13,717 bases of DNA from Bacillota bacterium (lineage in GTDB: Bacteria > Bacillota_A > Clostridia > DSM-8532): the NCBI GenBank assembly GCA_023424865.1, contig JAFADM010000021.1, forward strand, positions 1-13,717, in the 5' to 3' direction. Positions 4,904-12,180 of this stretch are shown piece by piece. The notes beneath the pieces are model-generated. The model was not told the DNA's origin and ran no database searches. It worked only from the letters and a program-made list of their open reading frames with translations. The first letter of the stretch is position 1. Each line of letters begins with the position of its first letter. A program made the translations under genes and the position numbers.

Positions 4904-7405
4904 TCAGCTTTCCTCCGGGGATAAGAGCCTTACCTGTCCGCTGTCTCCATCCACCAGAATTTTCTGTCCGTCCGTTAATACTTTTGTAGCGTTGCCGCAG
5001 CCTAAGACGGCAGGAATATTGTATTCCCGGGCGACAATGGCGCTGTGGGACAAAGGTCCTCCCGTATCGGACACCACGGCGCCGGCAATAAGAAAAAGCG
5101 GGGTCCACACCGGGTCGGTGTATTTGCACACCAGAATATCTCCCTTTTTAAGCTTGCCGAATTCGGTAATATTGTGTACAAGGCATACCTTGCCTTCTGA
5201 CCTGCCCGTATTTCCTGAAATGCCTTTCAATACATTCTTTTCCACAGGAGCTGATTGAGCTTCCATCCTGTTCCACATGGCCTGGTTTTTTACCCGGGCG
5301 CTTTTTCTTGTTTGAATTTTGCTTTTGTACACCGCTTTATCGGTTTCGTTACCCAACTTATAGACTTCGTTTAAGGTTAAGTACAAAACATCTTCAACGT
5401 CAGGGAAAAGGTCGGTGCTCCGTCCTGCCAACTCCTTCACAATTCTGCGGCTGAGTCCATAACACCGCTCCAGGAAATAAAGGCTCTCTTCTCTGTTTTG
5501 ATGGTATATGCGAAATTCCTCTATTCTTTTAATAAGCCCTTTGGATACCCGGGGACTAAAAGTGCTGTTTATCCGCTGGAGGATGGCATCATATTTGTTC
5601 CTGTCAGCTCTTGAATTGGAGCTGTCTGCGGCCACACGGAGGAGGGACAGAAAAGGGCGTTTGTCCTCATTCCAGGAGGATGCGCTGAAGGCGAGATAAC
5701 TGTTTGTGGATTTCCAGCCATACTCTTTAAGAATTTGGCGATAGCATGAGCCGAATTCCCTGTACCGGGAGGAAAGATGAGACAGGCGGGCCTGGGGCTC
5801 CTCCTTGCCCGAAATTCCCTCAATTTCTTTTCTGAGGGCAGGGTCCCGGTTTACAAGCTTACCCAGTTCCTCCAATGCAACATTCATGTCCCATGTTTTG
5901 TAATGAAGGCCGCTTAAAAGATCGTATTGGGATGCGGCGGGCGTGAGGCGCTTTAAACGAAAGCGTATCAATAGCCCCAATAAAAAGCTGGGATAAATAT
6001 TGTACCGAAACCGGACATAAATGATTTTATCTGCAATAGTCATAAGCTCCTGAAGCTTTTCAACCAGTTTTTCCGAGGCCAGCCCTTCAAAAGCGCAGGC
6101 TTCCAGGTCCTCAAGCTGAAGGCTTACCGCTTGCCAGACCTTCCTTGTTGCCGATACGTTTTTATGAAGATTACCGTACTGCCCAATGCGAAAGGGTACA
6201 AGAAGAACACGAGGGGTCACTTTTACGGTGGGTGCGTGAACCTCCATTTCACCCGTATCCTTTAAAAGGAGGGCATCTCCCTGGGGCATTCTTATACCAA
6301 GCTCATCTATGGTTATCCGCTTGCCTTCCATAACAGCCTGAAAGGGTGCTAAATCCAGGGGGAACGGGGGAGCGGGGCAATGCTCTATGAGATTGTTCAT
6401 CATCATGCGCTCCCGTTTGTTTTGCTTTTTTATGTATTCTGAAGAGTTTCCTTCTCCAAGGTTTTTCAGTGTAGTTATACCTCTGGACTGAAGAATAGAG
6501 AGGGTATTGCCGCGAAAAGCCCACTCAATATCCTGGGGGGCGCCGTAATGCGCTTCTATTTTCTGGGCCATGCCTGTAAGCGCATGCACCTGTTTATCGG
6601 AGAGACAGAAGCGGCGCCTTTGTATGTGGTTGTTTGGCTTTTGCCGGGTCCCCCCCTCGTTTTCATACACTATGGAGAATTCCTTGCTCCCAAGTGTTCT
6701 TTTTATTATATGGCCTTTTTCCTTGTCCCAGAGAAAGGTGTCCGGGGTTACCCTGCCTGATACCACAGCTTCACCCAGGCCGTAAGACCCGTTTATCATC
6801 ATTTCCTTCGTGCTGCCGTTAAGTGGATTAACAGTAAAAAGTACACCTGAAACATCACTTTCTATCATTTCCTGTACCACTACGGACAAAGCGATTTTGC
6901 CGGTGTCAAAGCCTGTTTTCCTGCGGTAGGCGATAGCTCTTTCTGTCCACAGGGAGGCAAAGCAGCACTTGACAGCCTCAATGAGCTTGTCGATGTCCCG
7001 GATATTGAGAAAGGTTTCCTGCTGGCCCGCAAAGCTGGCCTCCGGCAAATCCTCCGCCGTAGCGGAGGAGCGGACGGCAACTCGAAGCCTATCGCCCATT
7101 TGGTTATAAGCGCTTTCAATTTGGGCATGCATTTCGGTTGAAATGCGGCCCGTCTTTATTCTCTCCATAAGTTTTTCGGAAAAGCCGGATTCAAGAACCG
7201 GTGAAGTATCAGCAGCAGCAAGCAGGCTTTGGATTTCCACGTCTATAGAATTATCCTCTATGTAAGCGTCATAAGCCTGGCTTGTAATGCAGAAGCCCTG
7301 GGGGACGGGAAAACCCTGAGCCAGCATTTCGCCTAAGTTGGCACCCTTTCCCCCTGCCAGCAGAATGGAATCCTTCCGGACCTTATCCAGTTGGATAATA
7401 TACAT
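4904..7405 (-). CDS. PEP synthase / rifampicin phosphotransferase-like enzyme
   Basis: This 833-residue three-domain protein begins with an ATP-grasp PPDK_N-type domain (about 1-315), with GGKGANLGEMLAQGFPVPQG at about 18-37 (K20), VRSSATAEDLPEASFAGQQE at 111-130 (R112), IEWAF at 293-297 and the QSR motif at 306-308. A long middle region (about 330-730) follows, unlike true PEP synthase, which instead carries its PEP-binding barrel at the C-terminus. The C-terminal PEP-utilisers swivel domain has GGPLSHSAIVAREYNIPAVL with the phospho-carrier His787. This order (ATP-grasp, large insert, His domain last) and the length match rifampicin phosphotransferases (about 860 residues), which phosphorylate the antibiotic using ATP. 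The substrate is not proven; a generic PEP-synthase label would be misleading. Its start lies 1 base after the MFS stop, so it is the last gene of the TetR-MFS operon. Confidence 0.85.
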   Translation of the reverse strand: MYIIQLDKVRKDSILLAGGKGANLGEMLAQGFPVPQGFCITSQAYDAYIEDNSIDVEIQSLLAAADTSPVLESGFSEKLMERIKTGRISTEMHAQIESAYNQMGDRLRVAVRSSATAEDLPEASFAGQQETFLNIRDIDKLIEAVKCCFASLWTERAIAYRRKTGFDTGKIALSVVVQEMIESDVSGVLFTVNPLNGSTKEMMINGSYGLGEAVVSGRVTPDTFLWDKEKGHIIKRTLGSKEFSIVYENEGGTRQKPNNHIQRRRFCLSDKQVHALTGMAQKIEAHYGAPQDIEWAFRGNTLSILQSRGITTLKNLGEGNSSEYIKKQNKRERMMMNNLIEHCPAPPFPLDLAPFQAVMEGKRITIDELGIRMPQGDALLLKDTGEMEVHAPTVKVTPRVLLVPFRIGQYGNLHKNVSATRKVWQAVSLQLEDLEACAFEGLASEKLVEKLQELMTIADKIIYVRFRYNIYPSFLLGLLIRFRLKRLTPAASQYDLLSGLHYKTWDMNVALEELGKLVNRDPALRKEIEGISGKEEPQARLSHLSSRYREFGSCYRQILKEYGWKSTNSYLAFSASSWNEDKRPFLSLLRVAADSSNSRADRNKYDAILQRINSTFSPRVSKGLIKRIEEFRIYHQNREESLYFLERCYGLSRRIVKELAGRSTDLFPDVEDVLYLTLNEVYKLGNETDKAVYKSKIQTRKSARVKNQAMWNRMEAQSAPVEKNVLKGISGNTGRSEGKVCLVHNITEFGKLKKGDILVCKYTDPVWTPLFLIAGAVVSDTGGPLSHSAIVAREYNIPAVLGCGNATKVLTDGQKILVDGDSGQVRLLSPEES

Positions 7406-7406
7406 A

Positions 7407-8723
7407 TCAATCCTTCCTTTCTTTCAACACCATAGAACCGTGAAGTATAAGGGCCAGTGCGCTTGAAACAAACACTCCCGCAAACAGGATGACGCCTGCT
7501 CCTGTCAGCATCAGGCTCATAATACTGACCCCAAGGGCTCCGCCCAGATTTCGCATTAAATGGGCGATACTGTTTATGCCTGCCTGGCGGCTCTCAATTT
7601 GGGCCTGAATCACACCAAGCAAGGTTCCTGTAAGAATGCCCACCCCCGTTCCCAGTAAAAGCAGGGAACAGAAAAACACCCCAACCTTACCGGTGAAATA
7701 GGAAACCGCTCCTGCCCCACACCCTAGTAAAAGGCTAATCCAGCCCATGCTTATGATCCTGCCGGCCTCCTTCTTTAATAAGGAGGATAAAAGACTGGCT
7801 GTTCCCATGGCGGCAATATAGATAAGAAGGGCCTTGCCTGATGTCTCCGTAGTCCATGAAAACCGGCCCGTCATATACACCGGAAGATAAGCCATACAGC
7901 TATTCAGAATTCCTCCCATAAGCATTACCTGGTAAAGAAGGCCCCGAAGCCGGCTGTTTTTCATAAATTCCGGTGGAAGAAGGCCAGCCTGACTTCTGCG
8001 TTCATAAATAATAAAAGCAGCCAGTAAAGCACCTCCGGCAAAAAGAAGAGACAGGCCGAAGACGGAAAGAGAGCGGCTCATCTTTTCAAGACCCAACAAA
8101 GTTATAAGTAAAGCGGGTATAAGTATTAGCGCCGAACCCAGCCGGAGGGGCGCCGTGTTCTTTGCTCTCAGGTTTTCTCTGCTGCTGAGTACCACCAGCA
8201 GCAGGCCTGCAAGGCCCGGGGGCAGCAGGAGAAACAATCCCAGACGCCAGGTGAAATGGGTGGCGAAGAAGCCACCCAAAAGGCTTCCCAGTCCTGTATT
8301 GATAATCTGGAAGACTGCCGCAAAGCCATAAACCCTTCTCATCTGTTCCTTTTGAAAAAGGGTTCCAATCATGCCGTAAGCAGCTGGAACAAGCATACCG
8401 GCGCCAAGCCCCGCCAACACCCGGGATAGAATCAACCCGGTCATGCCGGGGCTTAACCCGCTTAATAACGTACCAAGCAGAAAGACGATTCCCCCAATAA
8501 GATAATTTCGCCGATAGCCAAAGCGGTCACAAAAGCTTCCGAAAAGGGGGAGGGTAACGGTGGAAGCCAGAAGATACCCGCTGTAAACCCAGGAATAATA
8601 GGCGGTTGTCCCAAACTCCCGGCTGATGGCGGGCATGGCTGTTGCCAGTTGCGTCTGAAGGAGCATGGAAAGGCACATGCCTAGCATCAGGCCGATGCAG
8701 GTAAGTATTTTTGCGGCTTTCAT
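7407..8723 (-). CDS. MFS multidrug-type exporter (DHA2-like)
   Basis: This 438-residue membrane protein of the major facilitator superfamily shows about 13 to 14 hydrophobic helices, as in the drug:H+ antiporter-2 group. Seen in the sequence are motif A between helices 2 and 3 (GSFCDRFGYRR at 62-72, with D66 and R69), motif B with R101 (LSRVLAGLGAG), the antiporter-type GLGSLLGGFF at 144-153 in helix 5, and TWRLGLFLLLPPG at about 158-170 as in DHA2 proteins. Export of a hydrophobic toxic compound by proton exchange is the expected role. The ATG is 2 bases after the TetR stop, with AGGTGG as ribosome site inside the TetR end, and the downstream enzyme starts 1 base after its stop. The three genes therefore form one tight operon. 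Confidence 0.9.
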   Translation of the reverse strand: MKAAKILTCIGLMLGMCLSMLLQTQLATAMPAISREFGTTAYYSWVYSGYLLASTVTLPLFGSFCDRFGYRRNYLIGGIVFLLGTLLSGLSPGMTGLILSRVLAGLGAGMLVPAAYGMIGTLFQKEQMRRVYGFAAVFQIINTGLGSLLGGFFATHFTWRLGLFLLLPPGLAGLLLVVLSSRENLRAKNTAPLRLGSALILIPALLITLLGLEKMSRSLSVFGLSLLFAGGALLAAFIIYERRSQAGLLPPEFMKNSRLRGLLYQVMLMGGILNSCMAYLPVYMTGRFSWTTETSGKALLIYIAAMGTASLLSSLLKKEAGRIISMGWISLLLGCGAGAVSYFTGKVGVFFCSLLLLGTGVGILTGTLLGVIQAQIESRQAGINSIAHLMRNLGGALGVSIMSLMLTGAGVILFAGVFVSSALALILHGSMVLKERKD

Positions 8724-8725
8724 AC

Positions 8726-9382
8726 TTAACCACCTGTTCCCGATTCATTGGATCCAAGAAAATCCTTAAGAAGCTCACGCAGCCCGTTAACATATATTTT
8801 TCTCACAATGTGCAGCGATTCCTTTGCCGCAGCTTTTGAATAATCGTGGTGTATGACTTCAAACAGGCTGTGGTACTGGGCGCTTGAAAGAAGGGCCAGT
8901 GCCTCTTTGGATACTGGAAAAGGCTTCTCTGTGCTTAACGGCGCAAGGATTTTTTCAACAAATTCAAGGGTGCGCTGGAATTTAAACTGAATCAAAGCCT
9001 CGGCAAAGGAGCTTACCGTGCTTCCGTCGGATTTGCAGACCAGAAGCTTGAACGCATCATGATGTTCAAACATATAGTCTATCAACCAGTCAAATATCTC
9101 CCTGTCCAGCTCGGCTAACTCATCCCAGGATTTTGTACTTCCAAGGGCGGAGTATCGGCCCTTATACAAATTTATCTGTTCCTCCATACCCTTTATAACA
9201 GGATCAACCAGGGCCTGGAAAATTTCATCCTTGTTTTTATAGCGGATATAAATTGCGCCGCTGGTGGCTCCGGCGTTTTTAGCAATTCGGTTGATGGAGG
9301 CATCTTTATAGCCATAGGTCATAAATTCTTCCTTCGCGCTCTCAGCGATTTTTTCGTCCAGGCCTTCCATACGCAGTGCCAT
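8726..9382 (-). CDS. TetR/AcrR-family regulator of the MFS-phosphotransferase operon (third of three)
   Basis: This 218-residue regulator has its N-terminal TetR domain at about residues 8-58: AKEEFMTYGYKDASINRIAK, then NAGATSGAIYIRYKNKDEIF with the recognition helix around T40-Y48. The remaining helical domain is the ligand and dimer domain. The start at 9382 is supported by GGGAGA six bases upstream on the minus strand. It is the first gene of the operon, and its promoter sits inside a 61-bp palindrome, so it probably represses itself, the exporter and the enzyme together. Induction by the exporter's substrate would be the usual scheme. The gene order regulator-exporter-PEP-synthase-like is what I recall for the yvkB/yvkA/yvkC genes of Bacillus subtilis, though orthology is not shown. 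Confidence 0.9.
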   Translation of the reverse strand: MALRMEGLDEKIAESAKEEFMTYGYKDASINRIAKNAGATSGAIYIRYKNKDEIFQALVDPVIKGMEEQINLYKGRYSALGSTKSWDELAELDREIFDWLIDYMFEHHDAFKLLVCKSDGSTVSSFAEALIQFKFQRTLEFVEKILAPLSTEKPFPVSKEALALLSSAQYHSLFEVIHHDYSKAAAKESLHIVRKIYVNGLRELLKDFLGSNESGTGG

Positions 9383-9409
9383 GCCGATTCTCCCTTCAGT
9401 TCAATAAAG

Positions 9410-9470
9410 TTCTAATTCATAGCGGTACTATCAATATTACCACTATTAATAGTACTGCTATGAATTAGAA
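9410..9470 (-). promoter_or_regulatory. 61-bp palindrome, double operator of the third TetR regulator
   Basis: The 22-base arms at 9410-9431 and 9449-9470 are inverted repeats with a single mismatch (9424/9456). Pairing continues toward the centre at 9440 (AATA 9433-9436 with TATT 9444-9447). Each arm also contains its own smaller dyad, ATAG-n5-CTAT, at 9421-9431-type positions (ATAG at 9419-9422 read as CATAG, and TACTAT at 9426-9431; mirrored at 9449-9460). The element lies 28 bases upstream of the TetR start codon and contains the -10 box. It has no T run, so it is a protein-binding site rather than a terminator. Confidence 0.8.
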
Positions 9471-9477
9471 ATTGCAA
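9449..9477 (-). promoter_or_regulatory. Promoter of the TetR-MFS-phosphotransferase operon
   Basis: On the minus strand TTGCAA (9477-9472) and TACTAT (9454-9449) are separated by 17 bases, each matching 4 of 6 consensus positions. The -10 box and most of the spacer are in the right arm of the palindrome. The predicted start is near 9442, giving a leader of about 60 bases. A weak promoter inside a large operator suggests tight basal repression. Confidence 0.55.
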
Positions 9478-9697
9478 GCCTGAACTATAAAAAATAAAGC
9501 GTAGGTTCTATCGGTTGATCTGTATGGCTCCAGTGTGTCAAAGGTTATAGCAAAAGAAATTTACATTTCGATTTCAGACCGAAAGCTTTAAGGAATTATT
9601 CACATTTGTGATAGGTATTTTTAATAACTAAATTTTATATGAATTTATAATTAAATTTACAAATAGGGGATTGATTAGAAACAAAGGCGGAGTAAAA

Positions 9698-10657
9698 ATG
9701 AAAAAGACATTTTTTTTGGCTTTGGGCGTATTAGTGGCTGTGCTTCTTATTTTTTACGCTTTAAAAAACGGAAATGAGCCGTTGGAAAGAAACGGGACAG
9801 GGGAAAATGCAGAGCCTCGTATAATGGCTTTAAGCCATTCTGAATTGGAGGCTGAAAGTGCCATCGTTATAGATGGAGACAGCGGGAAGATATTATTTGA
9901 TAAAAATGCCGACAAAAAAATGTATCCTGCCAGTACGACAAAAATAATGACAGCCCTGCTTGCTCTTAAATATGGAGAAATAGATGAAGAAATAAAAATA
10001 GGAGAAGAGGTAGGCATCTTATTGCCGGATGCCAGCAAAGCAGGTCTGGAATATGGTGAAATCATGACGCTGGAACAGCTGCTAAAAGCCCTTATGCTTC
10101 CATCAGGCAATGACGCTGCCAACGCCATAGCTGTGCATATCGCAAAAAAAGTAAGCGGTGATAAAACCATGGATTTTTCGGAGGCTCTGCCGTATTTTCG
10201 CAAGCTGATGAATGAAGAAGCGAAGGCGCTGGGGGCCGATAATACCCATTTTGTAAATGCTCACGGGTACCATAGTGAGGACCATTACACCTGTGCCTAC
10301 GACCTGGCTCTCATTGCTCTTGAAGCAATGAAATATTCCTATTTTCGGGAGACGGTCAAGCTGACATACGCAGAAACAGAGTCTGTTAGCGTGGCAGCCG
10401 GCGGTGCCGGCAAGAATACCGAAGCGGAGGATACCCATAGCTGGATGAATACAAATAAACTATTAATAAAGGATTCCGGCTTTTATTATGAAAACGCAAC
10501 AGGCATAAAAACCGGATACACATCCGCTGCGGGCTACTGTCTGGTTTCATCGGCGGAAATGGACGGCAGAAGCGCCATTGCCGTCCTATTAAACAGCACG
10601 GAGCAGGGACAGTGGTCAGATGCGGTTAAGCTTTTAAAAAAAGCCTTGAAAAAATGA
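9698..10657 (+). CDS. D-alanyl-D-alanine carboxypeptidase (peptidase S11, short form)
   Basis: This 319-residue penicillin-binding-type protein is expected to trim the terminal D-Ala of peptidoglycan stem peptides outside the membrane. All three active-site motifs are present: SxxK as S79-T80-T81-K82, SGN at 136-138 and KTG at 271-273. An N-terminal hydrophobic segment (about 4-21, after MKK) without a clear cleavage site suggests it is anchored by its N-terminus. The protein ends about 45 residues after KTG, so it lacks the C-terminal beta domain and amphipathic anchor of classical DacA/PBP5 (about 380-440 residues). The ATG at 9698 has GGCGGAG at 9686-9692; an in-frame TTG at 9671 was rejected. 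A TATAAT at 9646-9651 is a possible -10 box, without a good -35. It is transcribed alone and divergently from the TetR operon. Confidence 0.9.
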   Translation: MKKTFFLALGVLVAVLLIFYALKNGNEPLERNGTGENAEPRIMALSHSELEAESAIVIDGDSGKILFDKNADKKMYPASTTKIMTALLALKYGEIDEEIKIGEEVGILLPDASKAGLEYGEIMTLEQLLKALMLPSGNDAANAIAVHIAKKVSGDKTMDFSEALPYFRKLMNEEAKALGADNTHFVNAHGYHSEDHYTCAYDLALIALEAMKYSYFRETVKLTYAETESVSVAAGGAGKNTEAEDTHSWMNTNKLLIKDSGFYYENATGIKTGYTSAAGYCLVSSAEMDGRSAIAVLLNSTEQGQWSDAVKLLKKALKK

Positions 10658-10683
10658 AGCTGTAAAGCATTGGTTAAAAAGGC

Positions 10684-10720
10684 AAGAGGAACAGGATTTT
10701 CAATTTCCTGTGCCTCTTTT
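10684..10720. terminator. Bidirectional intrinsic terminator
   Basis: AAGAGGAACAGGA (10684-10696) and TCCTGTGCCTCTT (10706-10718) form a 13-position stem with one mismatch and a 9-base loop. On the plus strand it ends in TTTT (10717-10720), serving the carboxypeptidase gene that stops at 10657. On the minus strand it is followed by GCCTTTTT, serving the amidohydrolase that stops at 10740. Confidence 0.75.
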
Positions 10721-10739
10721 ACTAACATTTAATGACCTG

Positions 10740-11960
10740 TTATTTTTTATCAATAGCCAAAAGGGTTTGAAGAAGAACATTAGCTCCCTTCCAACAGTTC
10801 TCGATGGGGGTCTTTTCAATTTCACAATGACTGTGCCCTCCAATACTGGGAACGAAAACCATGGTGGTAGGGATAACATCGGCAACAAACTGTGCATCAT
10901 GGCCGGGACCGCTGTATAAGCGAAGAGTGGAGTAGCCATTGGCCTGAGCATTTTTTTCCACAAAATTTACAAGCTCATTATTAAAGGCAACGGTTTTGCG
11001 GGTCCAGAGCTGCCTGTAGCTTACCTTGCATTTGGCAAGCTCGGAAGGAATAGCTTCAATAATTTGAACAACCTTCTTTAATTCCTCGGGATTCTGATGC
11101 CTTGCATCCAGAGTAAAACGCACCAGATCGGGTATAACCGTATGAACATTGGGATAAGCGTTAATGCGTCCGGTTGTGTATACCAGCTTTTCGTCAAGCT
11201 TATCCAGCTCTCTGTGCAGATACTGGATGGCCTCGCTTGCCGCATACAGGGCATCCTTTCTCATTTTCTGGGGAACCGTGCCCGCATGTCCGGCCTGGCC
11301 GATGAATTCAAACTCATAGTTGACCATACCCACAACGCCTTCAACGATGCCAATATCAATACCGGCAGCCTCCAGAACAGGGCCCTGCTCAATATGAAGC
11401 TCAACAAAGGCCTTGTAGTTGTTTGCGTTTAATCGGCTTTTAGCGTCGCCCTTGTAGCCGCTGGCATCCAGAGCCTCGCTAAAGGTGATGCCCTCCTTGT
11501 CTTTTGAGGCCAGCATTTTAGCCTTGTCGAACTTGCCGGTAATCACGCCTGAGGACATCATAGCCGGATCAAACCGGGAGCCTTCCTCATTGGTCCATAT
11601 CATTATGGTTATAGGATGACGGTGGGGAATTTTTTCAGTCACCAGGGTTTCAGCTGCCTCCATGGCGGTGAGCACTCCCAGTATACCATCGTAATTACCG
11701 CCCTGAACTACCGAATCACAGTGAGAGCCGGAAGCGATACGTGGGAGATCCTCCGAGCCCTTGAGTGTAGCATAAATATTTCCCATATCATCGGTTTCAA
11801 TGGAAGCTCCCAGTGCCTTCATACGGCTTACAAACTCACCTCTGGCAGCCAGGGCCGCCTCCGAGAGGGACAGGCGGGTTATACCACCCTTACCCGTATC
11901 CCCGAATTTGCTGAATGCGGTTATTTTCTCTTCCAACCTTTTTAAATCACATAGGCTCAT
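10740..11960 (-). CDS. M20-family Zn-dependent hydantoinase/carbamoylase-type amidohydrolase
   Basis: This 406-residue enzyme belongs to the group of N-carbamoyl-L-amino-acid hydrolases, beta-ureidopropionases and allantoate amidohydrolases, which release ammonia and CO2 from ureido compounds. The di-metal ligands are in place: H80 (ASGSHCDSV), D91 (GGNYDG), E125-E126 (TNEEGSRF), H189 (ELHIEQGP) and H378 (GGHSHCEIE). The substrate-carboxylate side has N271 (YPNVHTVIP) and R287 (LDARHQ). The lid and dimer domain is about 210-325 (GQAGHAGTVP). AAGGAG (11974-11969) lies 8 bases before the ATG. No hydantoinase, allantoinase or transporter is adjacent, so the exact substrate stays open. The gene is transcribed alone, with a long structured leader and a strong promoter, and ends at the bidirectional terminator. 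Confidence 0.88.
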   Translation of the reverse strand: MSLCDLKRLEEKITAFSKFGDTGKGGITRLSLSEAALAARGEFVSRMKALGASIETDDMGNIYATLKGSEDLPRIASGSHCDSVVQGGNYDGILGVLTAMEAAETLVTEKIPHRHPITIMIWTNEEGSRFDPAMMSSGVITGKFDKAKMLASKDKEGITFSEALDASGYKGDAKSRLNANNYKAFVELHIEQGPVLEAAGIDIGIVEGVVGMVNYEFEFIGQAGHAGTVPQKMRKDALYAASEAIQYLHRELDKLDEKLVYTTGRINAYPNVHTVIPDLVRFTLDARHQNPEELKKVVQIIEAIPSELAKCKVSYRQLWTRKTVAFNNELVNFVEKNAQANGYSTLRLYSGPGHDAQFVADVIPTTMVFVPSIGGHSHCEIEKTPIENCWKGANVLLQTLLAIDKK

Positions 11961-12141
11961 GGCAACGTCTCCTTCACTTTTATCATATAAGGCGCAAACC
12001 AGACTTTTGATAAAAGACGAGTCTGGCCGCTGCCTGAAAAGCAGCGTTTAGTACCTGTAGCTGATATAAGCGCCAATAAAAAAAGTTATTTCATCGGCGC
12101 TACGTATCCATTAGGCTGCGGGCATGGCCCGCTTTAGTAAT
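11961..12141 (-). ncRNA. Structured 5' leader RNA, candidate cis-regulatory element
   Basis: About 180 bases separate the predicted transcription start (near 12141) from the amidohydrolase ATG. Read on the minus strand, the leader can form four hairpins: GCGGGC/GCCCGC (12132-12118), a long one with GCGCC/GGCGC at its base (12100-12070), CGCTGC/GCAGCG (12046-12028) and CCAGACT/AGTCTGG (12026-11999). The second contains two G-U pairs that would be A-C mismatches in the plus-strand RNA, so the structure belongs to the minus transcript. GTAGC and GCTAC at 12103-12057 offer an alternative closing helix. CTTTTATCA in the last loop (12016-12008) can pair with TGATAAAAG (11985-11977), 2 bases from the Shine-Dalgarno site, as a pseudoknot. 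No T-run terminator is seen, so any control would be on translation. It does not match a class I know. Confidence 0.55.
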
Positions 12142-12147
12142 GAAATA

Positions 12148-12175
12148 ATTATAGCACATTCTATTCCGTTGTTAA
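12148..12175 (-). promoter_or_regulatory. Promoter of the amidohydrolase gene
   Basis: On the minus strand TTAACA (12175-12170, 5 of 6 consensus) is followed after 16 bases by a perfect TATAAT (12153-12148). The TGC just before the -10 box forms an extended -10 element. The start is expected near 12141, which places the whole leader downstream. Confidence 0.75.
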
Positions 12176-12180
12176 TAAGT

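Noticed and set aside
4887..5258. Long plus-strand frames within the phosphotransferase-like gene
   Set aside because: They are shadows of a clearly functional 833-codon gene whose motifs are intact in the minus frame.
9410..9470. The 61-bp palindrome as a terminator or transposon end
   Set aside because: No T run follows either arm, no transposase or target-site duplication is present, and it sits over a promoter, which fits an operator better.
10103..10438. Minus-strand frame inside the carboxypeptidase gene
   Set aside because: Antisense shadow of a gene with all three active-site motifs in the plus frame, and no ribosome site.
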